Shown: positions 1 through 6,632, counted from the stretch's first letter. The stretch is DNA of 8,699 nt from Paludibacter sp. (GCA_009787075.1 WRGS01000170.1:1-8699), one strand, 5' to 3'. Numbers and translations are program-made. The notes: a model not told the origin generated them from the letters alone.

Positions 1-845
1 ATTTCCGAATCAACCAAAAGTCCGCGTTTTTTCTGAAAATTATTTATCGATTTTAATAAAAGCGAATCGAATTTGTGATAATTTAACGCGCTGTCGGCAG
101 CGTCAGCCGAAATTTCATTTGTAATAAATAATCGTTTTGCAATCAAAGGAATAGACGAATGTTTTTGTCCGAATTTTATGGTTTGTTTTTCTGGTAATGC
201 AGGAATTTTTTCAAAAACAGAATCCTGCAAATTGACATAATAATTTCGCGCTTTTCTGATAATTTCGTAATTTTCAGAACCTTGCTCAAGCGATTGAATA
301 TGCACAATTAAGTTTTCATTTATATTATTAATGCAATTTTCTACAAAATCGGGCGCGGGTTGTTCAATATCAAAATAATAGTTCGTCAAATTTGCGCTTT
401 TGGGATTTACCGCGCCAAAACGCAAAGCGGAACACAATTTTACATAATTTTTGACAACAAGATAATCGAACAATGCCAAAAAATCTGCGTGAATATCTAT
501 ATTTTCATTAATTTTGTTGGCTAAAATATTCATTCGTTCAAAATCAAAATTTCCCTGCCAAAGTCCGTCCTGTTCAATTTTAGCAAGTTGTGTGCAAAAT
601 TCATAATAAGGTTTTGTAATTCCGTTTTCATCGACAAAAAACGGAGCAAAATCATGTTTTTCGTACAAGGCAAGAAGAGTTGAATCCGCAGCATTTGCAC
701 TGTCGGCAAGGAAAATTTGCATCGCAGCAGCGAGTTCCTGCTTATCGTAAAGACTTGATTTTGAAGAATTTTGCGGATTTTTATTGCACGATAAAAATAT
801 TAGAATAATACCAATTACCGTCAAAATATTGTTTTTGTTTTTCAT
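1..845 (-). CDS. L,D-transpeptidase of the YcbB/LdtD type, lipoprotein, C-terminus beyond window
   Basis: The open frame runs from ATG at 845 to the window edge (281 codons, no stop), so the gene is cut at its 3' end. Residues 1-20 form a lipoprotein signal (basic start, hydrophobic core ILTVIGIILIF, then LSC with Cys20 as the probable lipidated residue). Residues about 55-160 look like the scaffold domain of YcbB-type enzymes: LYEKHDFAPFFVDENG, a following EQDGLW segment, and YVKLCSALRFGAVNPKSA, which matches the family's 'Y..dLRfGrvdPr' pattern. Residues about 223-281 (IKFGQKHSSIPLIAKRL, then SINNFQKKRGLLVDSE) match the start of a peptidoglycan-binding domain. In this family a YkuD domain with the catalytic Cys follows; it must lie outside the window and was not seen. 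Such enzymes make 3-3 cross-links in murein or attach proteins to it. Here the protein is inferred to be membrane-anchored and to face the periplasm. The gene lies 105 bp downstream of the permease gene on the same strand and has its own promoter-like box. Family call is strong; exact activity is inferred. Confidence 0.82.
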   Translation of the reverse strand, partial: MKNKNNILTVIGIILIFLSCNKNPQNSSKSSLYDKQELAAAMQIFLADSANAADSTLLALYEKHDFAPFFVDENGITKPYYEFCTQLAKIEQDGLWQGNFDFERMNILANKINENIDIHADFLALFDYLVVKNYVKLCSALRFGAVNPKSANLTNYYFDIEQPAPDFVENCINNINENLIVHIQSLEQGSENYEIIRKARNYYVNLQDSVFEKIPALPEKQTIKFGQKHSSIPLIAKRLFITNEISADAADSALNYHKFDSLLLKSINNFQKKRGLLVDSE

Positions 846-885
846 AATAATTAAAAAAATGCATAGATTTATTTGAAATATTTTG

Positions 886-893
886 CAAAGATA
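886..893 (-). promoter_or_regulatory. Bacteroidetes-type -7 promoter box of the L,D-transpeptidase gene
   Basis: The minus strand reads TATCTTTG followed by CA, which fits the Bacteroidetes -7 consensus TAnnTTTG. It lies about 40 bp upstream of the ATG at 845, giving a short AT-rich leader. No clear TTTG -33 box is visible at the expected 19-21 bp upstream, so the assignment rests on the -7 box and its position between two tandem genes. Confidence 0.6.
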
Positions 894-950
894 TGAATAA
901 TTTCTAAATTTCTGATTGACTGTTTTCTGATTTACATCTTCTCAAAAAAA

Positions 951-2192
951 TCACTCATACCGCATTGTTTTTGCAGGAGAAATTTTTGTAACCAAATACG
1001 ACGGAGCGAGCATAACAAGAAGCGAAGCAACAAGCGTTACCGCATTTAAAAGTATGATTAGAAACCAATTGAGCCTTACAGGAACAAAAGAAACATAATA
1101 TGCCTGAGGGTCGAGCGGAACGATGTGAAAAAAATACTGTAAAGCGCACAAAGTCAGCCCGATAACATTGCCCCATAGCATTCCTTTGCCAATAAGAAAA
1201 AACGAATGATAAAGGAAAATTTTCCTCACCGACCAATCGGTGCAGCCAAGCGCTTTGAGCAATCCAATCATTGATGTGCGCTCCAAAATCAATATCAGCA
1301 AGCCCGAAATCATACTGAAACCAGCAACGGCAAACATCAGCAGCAAAATTACCCAAACATTCATATCGAGCAACGCCAGCCAACTGAAAATTTGCGGATT
1401 TAACTGTTTAATTGTGCGCGTGAGGTAAGTTGCGCCTTCTTCGTTAAATCTGTTTGCCGTAAGCAGATAAACTTCGTTGCCAATGCGGTCGATGTTATCA
1501 AAATTGTCGATTAATACTTCCAACCCGCCAAACTGATTTTGCGTCCAGTCGTTGAGTCGTTGAATTTGACGTATATCGCAGATTACGAACATTTTATCGT
1601 AGTCGGCAAAGTTTGTGGAATAAATTCCTGTAATTGTAAATTTGCGTGCCCGCACTTCATTTTCGATAAAATATGTAAGAAACGAATCGCCGAGTTTGAG
1701 ATTTAATGTTTTGCATAAATCTTTGGAAATCAAAATATTATTAGTTAAAGAATCTTTTGTGTTAATCAGTTTTCCTTCAACAAGATTATTTTTGAAAAAA
1801 TTCCAATCAAAATCGCTTCCTATGCCTTTAAGGACAACTCCCTGAAATTCATCGCTTGTTTTGATAATTCCGGGCTTTGTGGCGAAAATTTGTATGTGGC
1901 GAACGCCTTTTATTGCTTTAATTTGTTCAAGTACAGCATCTTCCATTTCAATAGGCTGCATTTGATAAGTATTGTTGTTATCGAAATTCGTTATCTGAAC
2001 GTGTCCGCCAAAACCGATAACTTTTGAACGAATTTCGCTTTTAAAGCCAATCACAATGCTGATAGCCAGCAACATAACAATTAATCCAACAGCGATGCCT
2101 ATCGTAGCGATGCGCACCGCAGGACGCGCAACGTTTTTTTCGGCTTTTTTGCCGAAATGAATTTTTTTGGCTATGTTATATTCAAAATTCAT
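951..2192 (-). CDS. ABC transporter permease, LolC/LolE/FtsX-like
   Basis: This 413-residue inner-membrane protein has the layout of lipoprotein-releasing (LolC/LolE) and MacB-like permeases. One membrane segment at about 27-50 (IGIAVGLIVMLLAISIVIGF) is followed by a periplasmic MacB core-like region (about 52-270, beginning KSEIRSKVIGFGGHVQITN). An FtsX-type domain with three membrane segments follows (about 278-302, 325-352 and 375-398). The stretch ERTSMIGLLKALGC at 304-317 is the conserved cytoplasmic coupling helix that meets the ATPase, and the C-terminus SPAKTMRYE is typical of the family. Members use a separate ATP-binding protein to pull lipoproteins out of the inner membrane or to move other hydrophobic substrates. 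No ATPase gene is in the window, so the partner must be encoded elsewhere, and lipoprotein release is inferred from similarity only. The ATG at 2192 is preferred because it follows a -7 box by about 20 bp. The gene is divergent from the LysE-family gene. Confidence 0.85.
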   Translation of the reverse strand: MNFEYNIAKKIHFGKKAEKNVARPAVRIATIGIAVGLIVMLLAISIVIGFKSEIRSKVIGFGGHVQITNFDNNNTYQMQPIEMEDAVLEQIKAIKGVRHIQIFATKPGIIKTSDEFQGVVLKGIGSDFDWNFFKNNLVEGKLINTKDSLTNNILISKDLCKTLNLKLGDSFLTYFIENEVRARKFTITGIYSTNFADYDKMFVICDIRQIQRLNDWTQNQFGGLEVLIDNFDNIDRIGNEVYLLTANRFNEEGATYLTRTIKQLNPQIFSWLALLDMNVWVILLLMFAVAGFSMISGLLILILERTSMIGLLKALGCTDWSVRKIFLYHSFFLIGKGMLWGNVIGLTLCALQYFFHIVPLDPQAYYVSFVPVRLNWFLIILLNAVTLVASLLVMLAPSYLVTKISPAKTMRYE

Positions 2193-2213
2193 TTTTTTTT
2201 AAAAAACAGAATG

Positions 2214-2221
2214 CAAAATTA
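2214..2221 (-). promoter_or_regulatory. -7 promoter box of the ABC permease gene
   Basis: The minus strand reads TAATTTTG followed by CA, matching TAnnTTTG. It sits about 21 bp upstream of the permease ATG at 2192, so the leader would be very short. The region where a -33 TTTG box should lie is a run of T and A without a clear match. Confidence 0.6.
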
Positions 2222-2252
2222 AGAAATTTCTTTTTTAAATGAAAAAAATCTG

Positions 2253-2260
2253 TAATTTTG
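2253..2260 (+). promoter_or_regulatory. -7 promoter box of the LysE-family gene
   Basis: TAATTTTG followed by CA matches the Bacteroidetes -7 consensus. It ends 8 bp before the ATG at 2269, so transcription would begin only a few bases before that codon. The box lies inside the longer open frame that begins at ATG 2239, which argues that 2239 is not the start used. No clear -33 TTTG is present upstream. Confidence 0.6.
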
Positions 2261-2268
2261 CATTCACA

Positions 2269-2895
2269 ATGATTGAAATTTTTAGCATTTTTGCAAAAGG
2301 TATAATTATAGGGCTTTGTGTATCAGTGCCTTTGGGTCCCATTGGAATGCTTTGCGTTCAACGGACACTTCATCGTGGGCAATTGCACGGCTTGATTACT
2401 GGGCTTGGCGCGTCAGCTTCGGATTTGTTTTACACTTTAATTTCGCTGTTTTGTTTGTCGTTCATTATTAATTTTATAGATAAAAATGAAATTTTAATTC
2501 AAATTTTGGGCAGTTTGATAGTTTGCGCTTTCGGATTATTTACTTTTCGCAGCAATCCGTCGGCTCAACTAAAGCCGAATGAAAAACCGAACAGCAATTT
2601 TTTGCGCGATTTCTTTTCTTCTTTTGCCCTGACGCTTTCCAATCCGCTGATTCTTTTTGTATTGATTGCACTTTTTGCGCGTTTCGATTTTCTTTCGGAC
2701 AATCATTCTTTTATACATATTTTGTCCGGATTAACGGGAATTTTAATGGGAGCAACAGCGTGGTGGGCTTTTCTTACTTTTGTTGTGAGCCGTTTCCGTT
2801 CAAAGTTCAACATCAGAGGACTGAAAATTATTAACAGAATAACAGGTTTAATTATTATTATAATAGGAATTATCGGTATTGTTTCAATTTTTTAA
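2269..2895 (+). CDS. LysE/RhtB-family exporter
   Basis: This is a 208-residue, six-span inner-membrane protein of the LysE family, whose characterised members export amino acids or related small molecules by secondary transport. The N-terminal signature GIIIGLCVSVPLGPIGMLCVQRTL (residues 11-34) corresponds to the family's conserved first helix and loop, and the GLGASASDLFYTL stretch (45-57) and SNP motif (124-126) also fit. Predicted membrane segments are about 4-25, 40-68, 74-93, 115-139, 148-172 and 189-207. The substrate cannot be read from the sequence. An in-frame ATG at 2239 would add MKKICNFAFT, but that stretch contains the -7 promoter box at 2253-2260. Homologues also begin close to the hydrophobic helix, so the ATG at 2269 is preferred. 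The response regulator gene follows after 25 bp and may be cotranscribed. Confidence 0.82.
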   Translation: MIEIFSIFAKGIIIGLCVSVPLGPIGMLCVQRTLHRGQLHGLITGLGASASDLFYTLISLFCLSFIINFIDKNEILIQILGSLIVCAFGLFTFRSNPSAQLKPNEKPNSNFLRDFFSSFALTLSNPLILFVLIALFARFDFLSDNHSFIHILSGLTGILMGATAWWAFLTFVVSRFRSKFNIRGLKIINRITGLIIIIIGIIGIVSIF

Positions 2896-2920
2896 ATTTT
2901 AAAATTTTTTAAAAAAAATT

Positions 2921-4078
2921 ATGGCTCATATTCTAATTATTGACGACGAAAAAAGCATCAGAAGTACGATGAAAGATATTTTGGAGTTTGAAAAACACAA
3001 AGTTACGCTGGTAGAAAACGGTTTGCGCGGAATAGAAACGCTCGAAAGCGGCGGATTCGACCTCGTGTTTTCAGATATTAAAATGCCTGAAATGGACGGC
3101 ATCGAATTTCTTACAAAAGTGCGTGAAATGGATATTGAAACGCCTGTGGTGATGATTTCAGGACACGGAAACATAGAAACCGCCGTTGAATGCATCAAAA
3201 TAGGCGCATTTGATTTTATAGAAAAACCTATTGACCTGAACAGGCTGCTCGTTGTGTTGCGCAATGCTTTGGAAAAGAAGAATTTGGTGAGCGAAACGCG
3301 CAGCCTGCGCCGCAAGGTTGAAAAACAAAATCAGATAGTTGGACAAAGCGCGGCGATAAAGAAAATGATAGAAATGATAGAGCGCGTTGCCCCGACAGAT
3401 GCGCGGGTAATGATTACAGGCGGCAATGGAACAGGAAAAGAACTTGTGGCGCGTATGCTGTACAAATTGAGCAACCGCTGCGATGCGCCGTATGTGGAAG
3501 TAAATTGCGCGGCTATTCCATCGGAACTTATTGAAAGCGAATTGTTTGGACACGAAAAAGGCTCATTCACTTCGGCTGTCAAGCAGCATATAGGGAAATT
3601 TGAGCAGGCGGACGGAGGCACAATTTTTCTTGACGAAATTGGCGATATGTCGCTTTCGGCACAAACAAAAGTATTGCGCGTGTTGCAGGAATCGGAATTG
3701 ATGCGCGTTGGCAGCGATAAGGCAATAAAGGTTAATGTGCGCGTTTTTGCTGCCACAAATAAGGACTTGAAAAAGGAAATTGAGAAAGGAAATTTCCGCG
3801 AAGACCTTTTTCACCGCCTCAATGTAATTCCGATTCACGTTCCCACGCTCGACGAACGCAAAGAAGATATTCCATTGTTGATAAATCATTTCAATCAAAC
3901 TATTTGCGATGAACAGGGCATTGCTCAAAAAGATTTTGACAAAAAAGCGGTAGAAGTGTTGCAAAAGCGCACTTGGACAGGCAACATCCGCGAATTGCGC
4001 AACGTTGTCGAACGGCTGATTATCCTTTCGGGCAATCCGATTACTGTAAAAGATGTGAATGATTTTGCAATGTTTTAG
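2921..4078 (+). CDS. NtrC-class response regulator (receiver plus AAA+) without a DNA-binding domain
   Basis: The protein has 385 residues. Residues 1-120 form a receiver domain with the acidic pair Asp8/Asp9, phospho-acceptor Asp52 (SDIKMPEMDG), Ser80 and Lys102 (FIEKP). Residues about 139-370 form a sigma-54-activator AAA+ domain: Walker A GGNGTGKE (167-174), ESELFGHEKG (205-214), Walker B TIFLDE (234-239), the FREDLFHRLNVIP segment and the WTGNIRELRN sensor II region. The loop that contacts sigma-54, normally GAFTGA, reads GSFTSA (214-219). The Fis-type HTH found at the C-terminus of NtrC-like proteins (usual length about 440-480) is absent: the chain ends soon after ERLIILSGNPITVKDV. It may therefore act without specific DNA binding, as proposed for some HTH-less members of the class, or through a partner. 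No histidine kinase is adjacent. The stop codon and downstream sequence show no sign of a truncating frameshift. ATG at 2921 follows the exporter gene by 25 bp. Confidence 0.9.
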   Translation: MAHILIIDDEKSIRSTMKDILEFEKHKVTLVENGLRGIETLESGGFDLVFSDIKMPEMDGIEFLTKVREMDIETPVVMISGHGNIETAVECIKIGAFDFIEKPIDLNRLLVVLRNALEKKNLVSETRSLRRKVEKQNQIVGQSAAIKKMIEMIERVAPTDARVMITGGNGTGKELVARMLYKLSNRCDAPYVEVNCAAIPSELIESELFGHEKGSFTSAVKQHIGKFEQADGGTIFLDEIGDMSLSAQTKVLRVLQESELMRVGSDKAIKVNVRVFAATNKDLKKEIEKGNFREDLFHRLNVIPIHVPTLDERKEDIPLLINHFNQTICDEQGIAQKDFDKKAVEVLQKRTWTGNIRELRNVVERLIILSGNPITVKDVNDFAMF

Positions 4079-4102
4079 TAAGAGTTTTTAATAACTTTTT
4101 AG

Positions 4103-4110
4103 TACTTTTG
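4103..4110 (+). promoter_or_regulatory. -7 promoter box of mreD-mrdA
   Basis: TACTTTTG followed by CA matches TAnnTTTG and lies in the 71-bp gap between the response regulator and mreD, about 40 bp before the mreD start. It suggests that mreD-mrdA has its own promoter rather than depending on the upstream genes. A convincing -33 TTTG is not visible. Confidence 0.6.
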
Positions 4111-4149
4111 CACTCCAAAAATTAATGATTAATTAAAACCTGAAATTTT

Positions 4150-4647
4150 TTGCTTACCATATTTCAAAATATTATCAGATTTATAGTGCTTGTATTAGTG
4201 CAAGTGTTGATACTCAATAATATACAATTTTTGGGATATATTAATCCGTATTTGTATATTTATTTTATTCTGACATTGCCGATACGCGTTCCGCGCTGGG
4301 CTGTATTGATTTTGGCTTTTGTTTTAGGTTTGATTATTGATATGTTTTCAAACACAGCAGGTTTGCACGCTTTTGCAACAGTTTTTGTGGCTTTTGTTCG
4401 TATGCCCACTATTAATGTTTTGACTTCTATTGACGAAAGTTCTAACCCAGAACCGTCTGTGCGTTCTTTTGGATGGATGACATATTTACGTTATGCAGGA
4501 TTTTTGGTATTGATAAATAACGCTTTAATATTTATTTTGGAAGCATTTTCTTTTGTGAATTTTGGAATTATTGCCATTAAAATTTTACTCAGTTCTGTGG
4601 TAACGCTTTTGCTTATTTTGATAATTCAGATGTTTAAGAAGAGGTAA
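4150..4647 (+). CDS. mreD: Rod shape-determining protein MreD, TTG start
   Basis: This small hydrophobic protein of 165 residues fits MreD, an inner-membrane part of the elongasome that works with MreB, MreC, RodA and PBP2 in lateral wall synthesis. Membrane segments are about 8-24, 33-45, 51-65, 69-84, 112-131 and 138-160. The FVLGLIIDMFSNTAGLHAFA stretch (57-76) and the N-terminal FIVLVLVQVLILNNI are typical of Bacteroidetes MreD. The start is TTG at 4150: an in-frame stop lies at 4141-4143 and no in-frame ATG precedes the first membrane helix. The leader holds ATTAATTAA (4128-4136) and a four-codon mini-ORF (ATG at 4125), with no Shine-Dalgarno sequence. mrdA follows after 93 bp. mreC, the usual gene just upstream, is absent here. 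Identification rests on the membrane pattern, these motifs and the mrdA neighbour. Confidence 0.85.
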   Translation: MLTIFQNIIRFIVLVLVQVLILNNIQFLGYINPYLYIYFILTLPIRVPRWAVLILAFVLGLIIDMFSNTAGLHAFATVFVAFVRMPTINVLTSIDESSNPEPSVRSFGWMTYLRYAGFLVLINNALIFILEAFSFVNFGIIAIKILLSSVVTLLLILIIQMFKKR

Positions 4648-4654
4648 AAAGAAA

Positions 4655-4711
4655 AAGCCTCCCATAACCCCTCCAAAGGAGGGGAACTTTCCTCTCATTG
4701 AGGATAGGCTT
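4655..4711. repeat. GC-rich hairpin element between mreD and mrdA
   Basis: In otherwise AT-rich DNA this 57-bp stretch folds neatly. An outer stem AAGCCT (4655-4660) / AGGCTT (4706-4711) encloses a 7-bp hairpin CCCCTCC (4668-4674), loop AAA, GGAGGGG (4678-4684). It also encloses a smaller hairpin CCTC (4691-4694) / GAGG (4700-4703). I recall similar 'taacccctccnnnggaggggaa' units as dispersed intergenic repeats in Bacteroidetes genomes, so a short interspersed repeat is the best call. No T-run follows the main hairpin, so it is not a standard intrinsic terminator, although it may affect transcript ends or stability between the two genes. Confidence 0.65.
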
Positions 4712-4740
4712 GACTATTAATTAACTTAAAATTATATAAA

Positions 4741-6582
4741 TTGATAAACGATATATTTCAAAACAGACGATATGTGATTGTAACAGCGATATTGATTGTT
4801 GTTGCAATTTTTGGTTTGCGGTTAATATCGTTGCAAATTATCGAAGGTAAATACAAAGAAGGAGCAGACAGTAATGCTTTTTTGCGAAAAACGCAATATC
4901 CGCCGCGTGGACTTATTTATGACCGTAATGGGGAATTGCTCGTTTACAACAAGCCAGCCTATGATGTTATGCTTATTATGCGCGAACTGAAAAACATGGA
5001 TACCGCCTCTTTTTGTAGTGATTTGAGAATTACAGAAGAATATTTTCTGCAACAAATGGCTGCAATAAAAGACACGAAAAAAAACAGAGGATATTCTTCT
5101 TACACGCCGCAAATATTTATGACTCAACTCAATGAGGTTGATATTGCACAAATTAAGCAAAATATTTACAAATATAATGGCGTTTATATTCAAAACCGTA
5201 CTTTGCGCGAATATGTTTTTTCTTCGGCTGCTCATCTTTTGGGCAGCATTGGCGAGGTTTCCCGCAGCGATATTGAGAAAAATCCTTATTACAAGCAGGG
5301 CGATTATTCAGGCAGAGATGGTGTGGAATATACTTACGAAAAAGATTTGCGCGGAGAAAAAGGCGAAGAAATTTTGCTTCGCGATGCAAAAGGGAGAATT
5401 AAGGGAAAGTATGAAGACGGAAAATTCGATGTTTCTGCCAAAGCGGGCAAAAATCTGACACTTACCATAGACATAGAATTGCAGCGACTTGGCGAAAAAC
5501 TTATGGCGGGGAAAATGGGTAGTGTTGTAGCCATTGAGCCGAAAACGGGCGAAATACTGTGCCTTGTTTCCAATCCAAGTTTCGATCCTTCTTCGCTTGT
5601 AGGGCGGCAGCGCAGCGAATATTACAGTAAACTCATTGCTAACCCTAATAAACCGCTTTACAACCGCGCTACGCAGGCGCAATATTCTCCCGGCTCAACT
5701 TTTAAGGTGGTTCAGGCGCTTGTAGAATTGCAAATGGGCGGAATTACGCCGAAAACGCTTTTTTCATGTTATGGAGTTGCTTCCCAGCCGATTAAATGTA
5801 CACACTCGCATGGTTCGCCGGTGTCGCTTTTGAGCGCAATTGAGCAAAGTTGCAATCCGTATTTTTGGCAGGCTTTCCGCAATACTTTGGAAAAAGACGG
5901 ATACGGACAAAATAATGTTAATTTCAAAAAATCGTATGAACAATGGAAAGAACATATTAATCAGTTCGGTTTTGGCGTGCGATTTGACGATAGCGACCTT
6001 TATGAACAATCCAAAGGTTTTATTCCTTCGCAAAGTTATTATAATAAATATTATGGAGAAAAGGGCTGGATTGCACTAACTATTCGTTCATTGTCAATAG
6101 GGCAAGGTGAAGTGCTTGTTACTCCGCTGCAATTGTGCAACGCAATTGCTGTTATAGCCAATTCAGGTTATTATATTTCACCGCATATCAACCACGCCGA
6201 TTCTATGAAAACGCATATTCACAAAGTTGATGTGGAAAAAGAATATTTCTCTATTGTGCGTGAAGGAATGCAGCGAGTAATGGAGCGCGGAACTGCTCGC
6301 CACTACAAAATTCCTAATATCGCTATGGGTGGAAAAACAGGAACAGTGCAAAACAATCATGGTAAAGACCACGCTGTGTTTGAAGGGTTTGCTCCTTTGG
6401 AAGAGCCGAAAATATGCATTGTGGCGTTGGTTGAAAATTCTGGTTATGGCGCAACTTGGGCTGCGCCTATTGCGAGTTTGATTATGGAATATTATTTAAA
6501 TAGAAAAATTGAACGTACCGATCTTTACAACCGAATGTCGAATACTGTGCTCAATAAAAGCGCGATAAACATTGCAGAATAA
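4741..6582 (+). CDS. mrdA: Penicillin-binding protein 2, elongation transpeptidase
   Basis: This 613-residue class B penicillin-binding protein cross-links peptidoglycan on the periplasmic side during cell elongation. A single membrane anchor lies at about 12-31. The dimerisation/pedestal domain begins with PPRGLIYDRNGELLVYN (54-70) and includes the GRDGVEYTYEKDLRG segment (191-205) typical of PBP2. The transpeptidase domain (about 255-590) carries all three catalytic motifs: SxxK at Ser319-Thr-Phe-Lys322 (within YSPGSTFK), SxN at 370-372 (SCN), and KTG at 532-534 (GGKTGT). Length and motifs fit a full, active enzyme. The start is TTG at 4741, directly before the anchor; no in-frame ATG occurs until after the first domain motif. 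ATTAATTAA (4716-4724) lies 16 bp upstream. It follows mreD, which supports the elongation role over the division homologue FtsI. rodA, its usual partner and often its next gene, does not follow. Confidence 0.93.
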   Translation: MINDIFQNRRYVIVTAILIVVAIFGLRLISLQIIEGKYKEGADSNAFLRKTQYPPRGLIYDRNGELLVYNKPAYDVMLIMRELKNMDTASFCSDLRITEEYFLQQMAAIKDTKKNRGYSSYTPQIFMTQLNEVDIAQIKQNIYKYNGVYIQNRTLREYVFSSAAHLLGSIGEVSRSDIEKNPYYKQGDYSGRDGVEYTYEKDLRGEKGEEILLRDAKGRIKGKYEDGKFDVSAKAGKNLTLTIDIELQRLGEKLMAGKMGSVVAIEPKTGEILCLVSNPSFDPSSLVGRQRSEYYSKLIANPNKPLYNRATQAQYSPGSTFKVVQALVELQMGGITPKTLFSCYGVASQPIKCTHSHGSPVSLLSAIEQSCNPYFWQAFRNTLEKDGYGQNNVNFKKSYEQWKEHINQFGFGVRFDDSDLYEQSKGFIPSQSYYNKYYGEKGWIALTIRSLSIGQGEVLVTPLQLCNAIAVIANSGYYISPHINHADSMKTHIHKVDVEKEYFSIVREGMQRVMERGTARHYKIPNIAMGGKTGTVQNNHGKDHAVFEGFAPLEEPKICIVALVENSGYGATWAAPIASLIMEYYLNRKIERTDLYNRMSNTVLNKSAINIAE

Positions 6583-6613
6583 TTTGTTTTTATAAAAAAG
6601 AGTATTATCTTTG
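6583..6613 (+). promoter_or_regulatory. Complete Bacteroidetes promoter of the PCMD lipoprotein gene
   Basis: A -33 box TTTG (6583-6586) and a -7 box TATCTTTG (6606-6613, then CA) are separated by 19 bp, matching the TTTG-N19-21-TAnnTTTG layout. The -33 box begins directly after the mrdA stop codon (6580-6582). The leader to the ATG at 6680 would be about 60 bp. This is the best promoter in the window. Confidence 0.75.
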
Positions 6614-6632
6614 CAAAAACAAATTTGATTAA

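Larger units (their letters stand above)
2209..2265. repeat. 13-bp perfect inverted repeat spanning a divergent promoter region
   Basis: The left arm GAATGCAAAATTA (2209-2221) and right arm TAATTTTGCATTC (2253-2265) are exact reverse complements, 31 bp apart. Each arm contains a -7 box, TAATTTTGC, reading outward toward its own gene. Just inside the left arm, AAGAAATTTCTT (2221-2232) is itself a perfect 12-bp palindrome. The symmetry could simply reflect two copies of the same promoter box plus shared initiation sequence, or it could bind a regulator controlling both genes. Confidence 0.75.

Noticed and set aside
955..1383. Minus-strand open frame of 142 codons overlapping the permease gene
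   Set aside because: It lies in another frame of a well-supported permease gene, has a Cys/Phe-rich composition unlike a real protein, and shows no recognisable motif.
2191..2240. Runs of T and A in the divergent region as terminators
   Set aside because: They lie upstream of both genes and have no GC-bearing stem; the region is better explained by promoters.
2926..3964. Several minus-strand open frames of 129-141 codons opposite the response regulator
   Set aside because: They are antisense shadows of a gene with clear receiver and AAA+ motifs; their translations have no family features.
4061..4070. ATTTTGCAA near the end of the response regulator gene as a further promoter box
   Set aside because: It lacks the TA at the required position and lies within coding sequence; the box at 4103-4110 fits better.
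4668..4684. GC-rich hairpin as an intrinsic terminator of mreD
   Set aside because: The sequence after the stem is AACTTTCC, not a T-run, and mrdA follows on the same strand without a clear promoter of its own; a repeat element is the better explanation.
4822..5682. Minus-strand and out-of-frame plus-strand open frames within mrdA
   Set aside because: They are overlaps of a complete PBP2 gene with all catalytic motifs; compositions are implausible and no motif is recognisable.
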